From a virus: a stretch of 64,000 nucleotides of DNA. Positions 57,708 through 64,000 of the stretch are shown one piece after another. Position 1 is the first letter of the stretch. Each line of letters starts with the position of its first letter. The stretch covers positions 62,001 to 126,000 of IMG/VR virus record IMGVR_UViG_3300044712_000815. The stretch is one strand, 5' to 3'. The notes below the pieces were generated by a model. That model did no database searches. It was not told the origin of the DNA and worked only from the letters and a program-made list of their open reading frames with translations. The position numbers were made by a program, and so were the translations under genes.

Positions 57708-58249
57708 TATTGACAAATAGTATCAATTGTTTTTGCAACTTTCATCATCGAGTTGTATCTTGCTTTTTCAAACATTTCTAATGAAACATAATCGACATCA
57801 TTAAAATTAACTGTTTCATTTATATTTTTTAATTCTTTTTCTTCTTGCATTTTTTCACGCATTTGTTGCATAACTTCATTTAATCTAGCTTCTTTTTCTT
57901 CTTTACGAATTTGACGTATTTCATTTATATTTTCACCATTTATTCTTGTTTCGATATTAAATTCGTTAAGATTATAATCCTGGGAATAATTTTGTCTTTG
58001 TACTTCATTAATATTACCATATTGATTATTCTTATAAGTTTCATAATTCGCATAATTTGGTGTTTCATTTAAGCTTATATATGAATTTATATTCATAGAA
58101 TTTCCCCTAATTTGATCATATGAATTTATATTTGATGTATTCCCCCGCAATTGTTCAAATGTATATTCTTTCTTTTCAACATTCTGATATTCATCTACTT
58201 GATTTATTTTCTTAAATAAATTAAGATAATCTTGTTCACTTTGTTCCAT
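57707..58249 (-). CDS. Asn/Gln-rich coiled-coil protein with short repeats, 180 aa
   Basis: The N-terminal half has two copies of an R-G-N-x-x-N-I-N-S-Y unit and many Asn, Tyr and Gln. The C-terminal half is a charged coiled coil (EIRQIRKEEKEARLNEVMQQ). Not recognised. It is divergent from the 199-aa gene. Confidence 0.6.
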   Translation of the reverse strand: MEQSEQDYLNLFKKINQVDEYQNVEKKEYTFEQLRGNTSNINSYDQIRGNSMNINSYISLNETPNYANYETYKNNQYGNINEVQRQNYSQDYNLNEFNIETRINGENINEIRQIRKEEKEARLNEVMQQMREKMQEEKELKNINETVNFNDVDYVSLEMFEKARYNSMMKVAKTIDTICQ

Positions 58250-58336
58250 ATCTATTTAATTGATTTTTAATGTATATATTAAAATTTTCATTTTAACTCT
58301 AATATATTTATATATATTAAAATTTAAAAATAAAAT

Positions 58337-58936
58337 ATGGCAACAAAAGCGGATAAAGAAGAATTTCAAGAAAGTATAGAAAGACTTAAAAATGAAATAG
58401 TGGAAACTCAAGATGAGTTGGATTTTGATCCAACTGATTTTTTTCCAGATACACAAAATGTAGATTTAAATTTAAAAATTGAAATGCATGATTATGAAAA
58501 AGATTTAGAACTTATTAGATCAGAATCAAAAGAAACATTAGAATGTCTTGCTAATCTTTATTTAAATGATGAAACTATGAATAATAAAAACATTAATAAT
58601 ATTATAACCCAAGATGCACTTGCACTATCAGATTTAAAATTTTCAATATCATGTTCAAAAAGGGGCTTAATTAATTTAATGAAGCAAATTGATAATGGTA
58701 GTACTGATGCTGATTTATTTCAAGCAGTATCAATGTTTCAGAGGGAAATGAAAGAAGGCATTAATATGCTTTATAAATTACAAAAAGATATGAAAGATTT
58801 TTTTAAAGACCTTAAAGGTGAACTTAAAGAAATAAATATTGGTGATGTTGAAGTCCAAGATAAATATAAAGGACTTAGAATCACTGATCGGGATATTAAC
58901 AAATCGTTAGATAAAATAATGAAAGAAAAAAAATAA
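58337..58936 (+). CDS. Hypothetical coiled-coil protein, 199 aa
   Basis: Mostly helical with an N-terminal coiled coil (FQESIERLKNEIVETQDELD), a middle helical core (LFQAVSMFQREMKEGINMLY) and a basic end. Length and layout are reminiscent of a gp16-like small terminase, which the window otherwise lacks, but no motif proves it. A lone plus-strand gene between minus-strand clusters. Confidence 0.62.
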   Translation: MATKADKEEFQESIERLKNEIVETQDELDFDPTDFFPDTQNVDLNLKIEMHDYEKDLELIRSESKETLECLANLYLNDETMNNKNINNIITQDALALSDLKFSISCSKRGLINLMKQIDNGSTDADLFQAVSMFQREMKEGINMLYKLQKDMKDFFKDLKGELKEINIGDVEVQDKYKGLRITDRDINKSLDKIMKEKK

Positions 58937-58940
58937 TTTA

Positions 58941-59258
58941 TCAGTTTAAATTTTCTTTCGCATTAAAATATTTATCATATAAAAATTCTGCGGTATATTG
59001 ATATCTCTTATCGTTCATTTTATCAATATCTAACAATATATCCTGATTGTTATCAAAATATTTTTCAAGATATGCTTTGGTATCATCTAATTGTTTAAAG
59101 GATTTTTCACTAATTCCATTAACTTCACAAATTATATTCATTAAATGATCAAATACATCATCTACATAATTTCTTACACCATATTTAAAGCCAAATGAAT
59201 TTGTTTTATATTCTTTTGGTTCTTTATATCTTTCATTTATAGATTCTAAATATTTCAT
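58941..59258 (-). CDS. Tagged helical protein, 105 aa
   Basis: Opens MKYLESINERYKEPKE, tag-like, with a helical body (VDDVFDHLMNIICEVNGISE). One nt from the upstream gene's end. Function unknown. Confidence 0.6.
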   Translation of the reverse strand: MKYLESINERYKEPKEYKTNSFGFKYGVRNYVDDVFDHLMNIICEVNGISEKSFKQLDDTKAYLEKYFDNNQDILLDIDKMNDKRYQYTAEFLYDKYFNAKENLN

Positions 59259-59259
59259 T

Positions 59260-59595
59260 TTAATTTTGTATAATTAATACATTTACAGTACCTTGCGACA
59301 CCACATTTATTTCACCACCAAATTTTTCTTTCAATTCTGCTAATAATTTAGATGTTGTGGTTACACCAACAGTAACATCACGCTTCATATATACTGATAC
59401 TTTTTTACCAGTAGCATAATTTGCAATAAATATCACATAATCATTTGCATCCAATTGTTTTTCTGGATAGTTTTCATTTTTGTCTATAATAATACCATTT
59501 AATTTATTATTATCAAAAAACATTTTAATTTGATCTACTATACTAGTATTTGTATTCTCTTTTAAGAAATCAAAAAAATTTTTAATTGTTTTCAT
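59260..59595 (-). CDS. Tagged alpha/beta protein, 111 aa
   Basis: Opens MKTIKNFFDFLKENTN, close to the capsid-targeting peptide of T4 internal proteins in length and pattern (MKTYQEF...). The body is an alpha/beta domain (DYVIFIANYATGKKVSVYMK). Candidate internal head protein. Confidence 0.62.
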   Translation of the reverse strand: MKTIKNFFDFLKENTNTSIVDQIKMFFDNNKLNGIIIDKNENYPEKQLDANDYVIFIANYATGKKVSVYMKRDVTVGVTTTSKLLAELKEKFGGEINVVSQGTVNVLIIQN

Positions 59596-59607
59596 ATATA
59601 TTTCATA

Positions 59608-60048
59608 TTATTTTTTCTTTGATAGTAATGATGTTAAATCGTTAATAAATTTATCTTGTAATTTTAAATTTTCAATTATTACAAAGTTATTATTACCTTT
59701 AACTTTAATACCTTCTATTATTTTTTTCATATCAGGTTTTGATGTATAATATTTAAACAAACCATTAACAAATTCATTTAAATTAACATTTAAACTTTCA
59801 TTATATTTAACAATGTGCAATTCATTATCTTTTTTTCTAATAAAATAATCGGTATTAGAATATTTTGTTTTTATTGTTTCCATAATATCCTTAATATTTC
59901 CATCATTAAATTTAATAATTCTTTCTTCTAATATTTCAATACCTATATTAGTAGATTTTGGTGTTAATAAAACTTCTTCTTTGATTTGTTCATCATTTCT
60001 GATTGACACCTTAACACTGTTTGTTTGTTCACTATATTTTTTAATCAT
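59608..60048 (-). CDS. Hypothetical protein, 146 aa
   Basis: Not recognised. An alpha/beta protein with a Lys-rich end. It begins MIKKYSEQTNS; only weakly tag-like. Its promoter-like element lies just upstream. Confidence 0.6.
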   Translation of the reverse strand: MIKKYSEQTNSVKVSIRNDEQIKEEVLLTPKSTNIGIEILEERIIKFNDGNIKDIMETIKTKYSNTDYFIRKKDNELHIVKYNESLNVNLNEFVNGLFKYYTSKPDMKKIIEGIKVKGNNNFVIIENLKLQDKFINDLTSLLSKKK

Positions 60049-60060
60049 TGTCCTTTTTTA

Positions 60061-60098
60061 TTTTTATTATATATTAATAAATAATAGTCATTTTTTTA
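60061..60098 (-). promoter_or_regulatory. Putative phage promoter (minus strand)
   Basis: On the minus strand AAAAAAATGACTATTATTTA, then TTAATATATAATAAAAA precedes the 146-aa gene. Same motif as at 57121-57156. Confidence 0.5.
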
Positions 60099-60103
60099 AA
60101 AAC

Positions 60104-60148
60104 TAAAAAAGGGACTTTCATTAAAAATGAAAATCCCTTCTTTTTAGT
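60104..60148 (-). terminator. Rho-independent terminator
   Basis: A long imperfect hairpin (ACTAAAAAAGGGA, TTTCAT and their complements) with flanking runs. It ends the minus-strand transcript of the tagged genes to its right. Confidence 0.85.
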
Positions 60149-60158
60149 TTCAATATTT

Positions 60159-60599
60159 TTAATAATGTGTAATTGTTATATCACCCACACCATTTTTATA
60201 TTGTGAATTAGGATTGATTACAGATACGATCTTACTCAATATTCTTGCATCTTTTCTTGTTACCTCAACACCATAAGCTTTAGGTATAATCAATTTATCT
60301 TTATTTATATCATATTTTATTGTATAATCTTTTGAATTATTCATCCATTTACGATTATAATCAATTACAATATTTAAATAATCAGTATCAGATTTAAATA
60401 TTGATTTTTCAGATTTTTTTGATATATCTTTTATTTTACCCAAACACAATTCAGAATCAATAAATTCAGAAAAAACACTATTTTTTAATAGTTTATTTGA
60501 TCTATTATTTTGTTTTAAATCATCCATCTTTCTTGCGGCACTAAGAATTGTATCGCTAGATAATTCTGTAATAAAATCTTCGAATAGTTTAATTTTCAT
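60159..60599 (-). CDS. Tagged protein, 146 aa
   Basis: Opens MKIKLFEDFITELSSD, one of the clearest tag-like N-termini. The rest is a basic alpha/beta protein (VIDYNRKWMNNSKDYTIKYD). Candidate internal head protein; function unknown. Confidence 0.62.
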   Translation of the reverse strand: MKIKLFEDFITELSSDTILSAARKMDDLKQNNRSNKLLKNSVFSEFIDSELCLGKIKDISKKSEKSIFKSDTDYLNIVIDYNRKWMNNSKDYTIKYDINKDKLIIPKAYGVEVTRKDARILSKIVSVINPNSQYKNGVGDITITHY

Positions 60600-60613
60600 A
60601 TTTAAATTTAAAT

Positions 60614-61150
60614 TTAAATTTCTTGTGCAGGCACTTGTGCTGCTGCTGTTTGTGCTTGTTGTTGTCCTTGTACTTGAACTGCTGGTTTTTGTGCATCTGT
60701 ATTTTGTACAGGTGCAGTTTGTGCTGCTGCAGTATCAACATCGTCTGTTCCTGCTGGTTGTGCTTGAACTTGTGATTGTGCTTGTGTTTGTGCTTGTGTT
60801 TGTGCTGGAACTTTGTCACTACCTGTTACAATTTCAACAGGAAGATTTTCAATATTCAAATAATTTTCATTTGCCCATTGTACCAATCTTTCTGCCAATC
60901 TTTTTTCACCCATATCAGCACGTAAATCTTTACCTGTTTGATCTTTTACTTTTTTAATGTAAGTACTAACTAAAGATTTTGGAAGATCAACATCAACTGA
61001 CACACGATAGAAATCATCAATAGCATCAACCATTTCATTTACTTGTGTTGTTTCACCATTAATTGCAACATCTTCATTTGTTATTGATTCTTGTATAGAA
61101 GATTTCTTTTTACCTTTGAAATCGTCAAAACTAAAAATATTATTTACCAT
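60614..61150 (-). CDS. Tagged protein with Gln/Ala-rich tail, 178 aa
   Basis: Opens MVNNIFSFDDFKGKKKSSIQ, then a folded middle (VSTYIKKVKDQTGKDLRADM) and a low-complexity tail of Gln, Ala, Thr and Pro with a repeated TQAQ unit. The F-S-F-D-D-F core resembles the repeated motif of the 145-aa charged protein. Possibly a processed core protein. Confidence 0.62.
   Translation of the reverse strand: MVNNIFSFDDFKGKKKSSIQESITNEDVAINGETTQVNEMVDAIDDFYRVSVDVDLPKSLVSTYIKKVKDQTGKDLRADMGEKRLAERLVQWANENYLNIENLPVEIVTGSDKVPAQTQAQTQAQSQVQAQPAGTDDVDTAAAQTAPVQNTDAQKPAVQVQGQQQAQTAAAQVPAQEI
60616..60812 (-). repeat. Low-complexity Gln/Ala coding repeats
   Basis: Alternating ACA/CAA/GCA codons with a short TQAQ tandem. 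They encode the disordered tail of the 178-aa protein. Confidence 0.75.
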
Positions 61151-61262
61151 TTTATCTAAATTATTTTTTATGTATATATTAATTTTTTATTGTTATTTTT
61201 TCATTTTAGAAAAACAACTTAAAATTAGTTTGATCTATATATAAAATTAATTTTTCATTTTT

Positions 61263-61293
61263 TTGAATTATTTAAAATAAATTATTATCTTTG
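61263..61293 (+). promoter_or_regulatory. Host-type (Bacteroidota) promoter before NAD synthetase
   Basis: TTG, 20 nt, TATCTTTG, then a 14-nt gap to the ATG. It matches the host consensus, so the gene can be transcribed by the unmodified host polymerase, probably early. Confidence 0.72.
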
Positions 61294-61307
61294 TCAAAAA
61301 ATTAGAT

Positions 61308-63221
61308 ATGAAAATTTCCGTAGCACAGTTAGATATTATTGCAGGACATCCTGATGTTAATGTATCTAAAATCTTATTAGAAATTGAAAAAGCAAGAAAT
61401 AATAATGTTGACATTATTGTTTTTTCCGAAATGACCGTTCCTGGATATTTGATTGGTGATGAGTGGGAAAATGCATCTTTTATAAAAGATTGCTTTTCAT
61501 ACAACGAAACAATTAAAAATGCAACAGAAGGAATCATTGCAATTTGGGGAAATGTTGATATTGATTTTGATCTAAAAAATGAAGATGGTCGTATTCGTAA
61601 ATATAATGCTGCTTTCATTGCCCAAAATTGTGAATATGTTAAAAAAATAATACCACATTCAACAAAAGGTGTTGAAAATTTATCAAATGGTAGAACATAT
61701 AAAACATTAATGCCAAAATATAGGGAATTCGATGATGAACGACATTTTTATTCTCTACGTAAATTAGTACAAGATAAGGGTTCTGATATTGATAATAATA
61801 TATTACCATTTTTAGTCAATATAAATGGTGAATATAAAAGAATTGGTATTATATTATGTGAAGATATGTGGTCAGATGATTACACGATTAATCCAATTGA
61901 CATATTACTCAAATATAATTCGGATGTTATAGTAAATTTATCTTGTTCACCTTGGACATGGAGGAAAAATAATAAACGACATTCGGTTGTTCGTGGAAGA
62001 ATTAAAAACAAACCAACATATTTTGTTTATTGTAACAATACAGGAACACAAAATAACGGAAAGAATATATTCTTATTTGATGGTGGTTCTACTATTTATA
62101 ATCCGGATGGATCATTATTGTGTGTAGCTAAAGATTACACAGAAGAAACAATAACAGCTACATTATTTGCTGATAAAATATCATTATCAAATCCTGAAAT
62201 TACAACAGATCAAGATAAAAAAGAATTATTTAACGGTTTAGTATATGGCATTAAAAAATTCTTTGATACTTTACCTAGCAAAAAAGCTGTAATTGGATTG
62301 AGTGGTGGTGTGGATTCTGCATTAGATATATGTTTACTTGTTGAAGCTCTTGGTGCTGAAAATGTTTATGCTATCAATATGCCTAGTAAATTTAATTCTA
62401 ATACAACCAAAGATGCCGCACTATTACTAGCAAAAAATCTTGGTGTTCATTATAGTGTAATTTCAATTCAAAAAACTGTCGAAAACACTATTTCTGAAAT
62501 AAATAATAGTCATTTTGTTCGATTAAATGATACTGGTGCAATAACACCACTCAATTTATCAGGATTGAATATCGAAAATATTCAAGCACGTGATCGTGGT
62601 TCACGAGTTTTAGCTGGTGTGGCATCAGCATTGGGTGCAGTTTTTATTAATAACGGAAATAAAACTGAAACAGCATTTGGATATGCAACATTATATGGTG
62701 ATATTAATGGTGCAATAGCACCATTAGCGGATTTATATAAACACGAAGTTTATGAATTAGCTAAGTATTACAATATATTAAAAAGAAAAGAAATTATACC
62801 TTCTATCATATTGAATATTGTGGCATCAGCAGAATTAAGTGATGATCAGAATGTGGATGAAGGTAAAGGGGATCCTATCATTTATCCATATCACGATAAA
62901 TTAGTACGTGCATTTGTTGAATTTAGACTTGATCCTGAAGATATTCTTCGTTTATATAGTGAAAGAAAATTGGCTGAAACCTTTTTATGTGATCAAAAAT
63001 TAATTGACAATTTTAGTGTTGAAAATTTTATTATTGATCTAGAACAAAAATGGAAAGCTTACAAATTAGCAATATTCAAAAGAATACAAGCACCACCGAT
63101 TATTGCAGTTTCAAGAAGGGCATTTGGATTTGATTTGCGTGAATCACAAAATAGTGTTCATTTTACTCAAGAATATTATAAATTAAAAAAATTGTTACTT
63201 GAAAAATATAAATTAAACTAA
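61308..63221 (+). CDS. nadE: Glutamine-dependent NAD+ synthetase
   Basis: Makes NAD+ from deamido-NAD+, ATP and glutamine, the last step of NAD synthesis. Residues 1-270 are the nitrilase-type glutaminase domain with Glu41 (FSEMTVPGY), Lys132 (KTLMPKY, FDDERHF) and nucleophile Cys184 (ILCEDMW). Residues about 310-600 are the synthetase domain with the PP-loop IGLSGGVDSALD (from Ser332) and STKFNSN-type ligand loops (NMPSKFNSNTTKDAALL). 637 aa is normal for the two-domain bacterial enzyme, so it seems complete. It stands alone behind a host-type promoter and ahead of membrane genes. Likely purpose: keep NAD high during infection or resist NAD-depleting defences; inference. Confidence 0.95.
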   Translation: MKISVAQLDIIAGHPDVNVSKILLEIEKARNNNVDIIVFSEMTVPGYLIGDEWENASFIKDCFSYNETIKNATEGIIAIWGNVDIDFDLKNEDGRIRKYNAAFIAQNCEYVKKIIPHSTKGVENLSNGRTYKTLMPKYREFDDERHFYSLRKLVQDKGSDIDNNILPFLVNINGEYKRIGIILCEDMWSDDYTINPIDILLKYNSDVIVNLSCSPWTWRKNNKRHSVVRGRIKNKPTYFVYCNNTGTQNNGKNIFLFDGGSTIYNPDGSLLCVAKDYTEETITATLFADKISLSNPEITTDQDKKELFNGLVYGIKKFFDTLPSKKAVIGLSGGVDSALDICLLVEALGAENVYAINMPSKFNSNTTKDAALLLAKNLGVHYSVISIQKTVENTISEINNSHFVRLNDTGAITPLNLSGLNIENIQARDRGSRVLAGVASALGAVFINNGNKTETAFGYATLYGDINGAIAPLADLYKHEVYELAKYYNILKRKEIIPSIILNIVASAELSDDQNVDEGKGDPIIYPYHDKLVRAFVEFRLDPEDILRLYSERKLAETFLCDQKLIDNFSVENFIIDLEQKWKAYKLAIFKRIQAPPIIAVSRRAFGFDLRESQNSVHFTQEYYKLKKLLLEKYKLN

Positions 63222-63232
63222 TTTTTTACATT

Positions 63233-63409
63233 ATGACTAAAATAATAATATCAATTGTACTATTGATTGCTGGTATAGGTTTAGGTTTTGTATCATTCAA
63301 TCATGTTAATCCTTGGTTAGGACTTTTAATAACAATATCCAGTATTGGATTATTTTTAATCTACATTTATAAACAAATAATAAAAACAAAAACAAATGAA
63401 AAAAAGTAA
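63233..63409 (+). CDS. Small membrane protein, 58 aa
   Basis: Two hydrophobic segments (IIISIVLLIAGIGLGFVSF and PWLGLLITISSIGLFLIYIY) with a Lys-rich C-terminal end. Starts 11 nt after nadE and overlaps the SPFH gene by 14 nt. The pairing with an SPFH lipoprotein suggests a joint membrane function. Confidence 0.65.
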   Translation: MTKIIISIVLLIAGIGLGFVSFNHVNPWLGLLITISSIGLFLIYIYKQIIKTKTNEKK

Positions 63410-64000
63410 ATTTATTTTTATGCTATCTATGGTTGCCTTAATGACAATCATTACAAGTTGTGAACGTGTTGCACCAAATTATCAAGGTGTATTGATGGAA
63501 AATTATGGTAAAAACGGAAAAGCTGATTTTTCTCTTCAAAAAGGTCGTGTTTGGACTGCTGCACCAGGAACTGAACTATTTCAAGTACCTTTATGGGAAC
63601 AACGTGGCGATTACGGTGATAGAATTCTCCATCTTAAATCTGCTGATAATACCGAATTTTCTAGCCGTCCAATGTATTCATTTAAAGCTATCGAAAATCG
63701 TTGTGTTGATTTAGTATTTCAAAATAAACAATTGGGTGCTAATTCTGATTTTATGACAACTTTGATGGATAATATCTTAGAAACTAAAATTTATGATGTA
63801 ATGAAGGAAGTTTCCCGTAGTTATACAACACAAGCACTCATGGAAACCACCACATTACCTGATGGCACAACTACTAGTGGATCACTTAAATATGAAAAAG
63901 CTGTACAAGAAATTATATTGAAAGAATTTGAAAGCAAAGGATTAGAACTTATGACATTTAGTTGTCAACTTGAATTTACCGCAGCAGTTACAGCTAAAAT
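63396..64000 (+). CDS. SPFH/band-7 (prohibitin-like) lipoprotein, truncated by window end
   Basis: The frame is open to the last base. The N-terminus is a lipoprotein signal (FIFMLSMVALMTIITSC, lipobox I-T-S-C), followed by ERVAPNYQGVLMENYGKNGK and GRVWTAAPGTELFQVPLWEQ. A beta domain and a helical part (LMDNILETKIYDVMKEVSRS) come next, the SPFH domain plan. SPFH proteins form large membrane rings or cages. Phage versions exist, but their purpose is unclear; envelope protection or superinfection control is possible. Confidence 0.75.
   Translation, partial: MKKSKFIFMLSMVALMTIITSCERVAPNYQGVLMENYGKNGKADFSLQKGRVWTAAPGTELFQVPLWEQRGDYGDRILHLKSADNTEFSSRPMYSFKAIENRCVDLVFQNKQLGANSDFMTTLMDNILETKIYDVMKEVSRSYTTQALMETTTLPDGTTTSGSLKYEKAVQEIILKEFESKGLELMTFSCQLEFTAAVTAK

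Noticed and set aside
58337-58936. Small terminase subunit
   Set aside because: Only length and coiled-coil content agree; no diagnostic motif, so it is left as hypothetical.
60589-60957. Alternative frames (Lys/His/Gln-rich or Val/Leu-rich) across the Gln/Ala tail
   Set aside because: They are shadows of the low-complexity tail; the tagged 178-aa frame has the normal start and context.
1-64000. tRNA or rRNA genes
   Set aside because: I looked for cloverleaf-like GC-richer stretches with a GTTC-type loop and saw none; a tRNAscan-SE run would be decisive.

Overview
The window is a very AT-rich piece of a large tailed phage (T4 superfamily, myovirus type) that most likely infects a Bacteroidota host, probably a flavobacterium. 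The phage assignment rests on a portal protein (gp20-like), a prohead protease (gp21-like), a major capsid protein (gp23-like), baseplate proteins gp6-like and gp25-like, and a gp17-like large terminase. The host assignment is an inference. Host-type promoters of the form TTG-N19/20-TAnnTTTG stand before three genes, starts lack Shine-Dalgarno sequences and follow A-rich leaders, and an LLSSC-type lipobox occurs. Metabolic and chaperone genes (NAD synthetase, DnaK, an SPFH lipoprotein) point to a jumbo-size genome.

Layout. 0.4-7.2 kb is the head module: portal, a small protein carrying a copy of a portal segment, a protease fused to a repeat-rich scaffold, and the capsid protein. 7.3-9.3 kb is a composite mobile endonuclease. 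9.3-21.5 kb is an unusual island of tightly packed, often ATGA-overlapping genes holding eight glycosyltransferase-like genes, one FkbM methyltransferase, HD and HAD proteins and many small unknowns. 21.5-24.3 kb (minus strand) holds small proteins, four of which in a row share an N-terminal tag of the M-I-T-x-[FY]-K type. 24.4-25.3 kb encodes two threonine-rich, mucin-like proteins with the same C-terminus. 25.4-27.6 kb has a glycosyltransferase with an in-frame stop and a second FkbM gene. 27.9-36.6 kb is baseplate and tail, with a homing endonuclease and a putative ADP-ribosyltransferase.

36.7-40.4 kb is the most striking locus. The terminase large-subunit gene is broken inside its Walker A motif by a split intein, and a free-standing EDxHD-type homing endonuclease lies in the gap. 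40.4-42.4 kb and 51.6-54.1 kb each contain a head-to-head pair of cassettes in which a tiny ribbon-helix-helix gene is directly followed by, or overlaps, a partner gene: an unknown protein, a GIY-YIG endonuclease, a TnpB-like protein and a DUF1848 protein. 42.5-44.3 kb is dnaK, and 44.4-51.5 kb is a long minus-strand operon of small unknown genes with one radical-SAM-like protein. 54-56 kb holds a DNA methyltransferase with a frameshift and two early-type genes. 56-61.2 kb is mostly minus-strand small proteins, several with capsid-targeting-like N-termini. 61.3-64 kb holds NAD synthetase, a small membrane protein and an SPFH/band-7 lipoprotein that runs off the end.

How the parts may work together (inference): the fused protease/scaffold would build and mature the head, and may also process tagged internal proteins, possibly including the ADP-ribosyltransferase, that would be packed and injected. 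The glycosyltransferases lie beside the Thr-rich proteins and could decorate them or other virion parts. A recurring two-part motif (A-run plus ATGRT, then TTAATATATA) precedes many genes on both strands and is a candidate phage promoter, distinct from the host-type early promoters. All product names come from reading motifs by eye; no database search was run.
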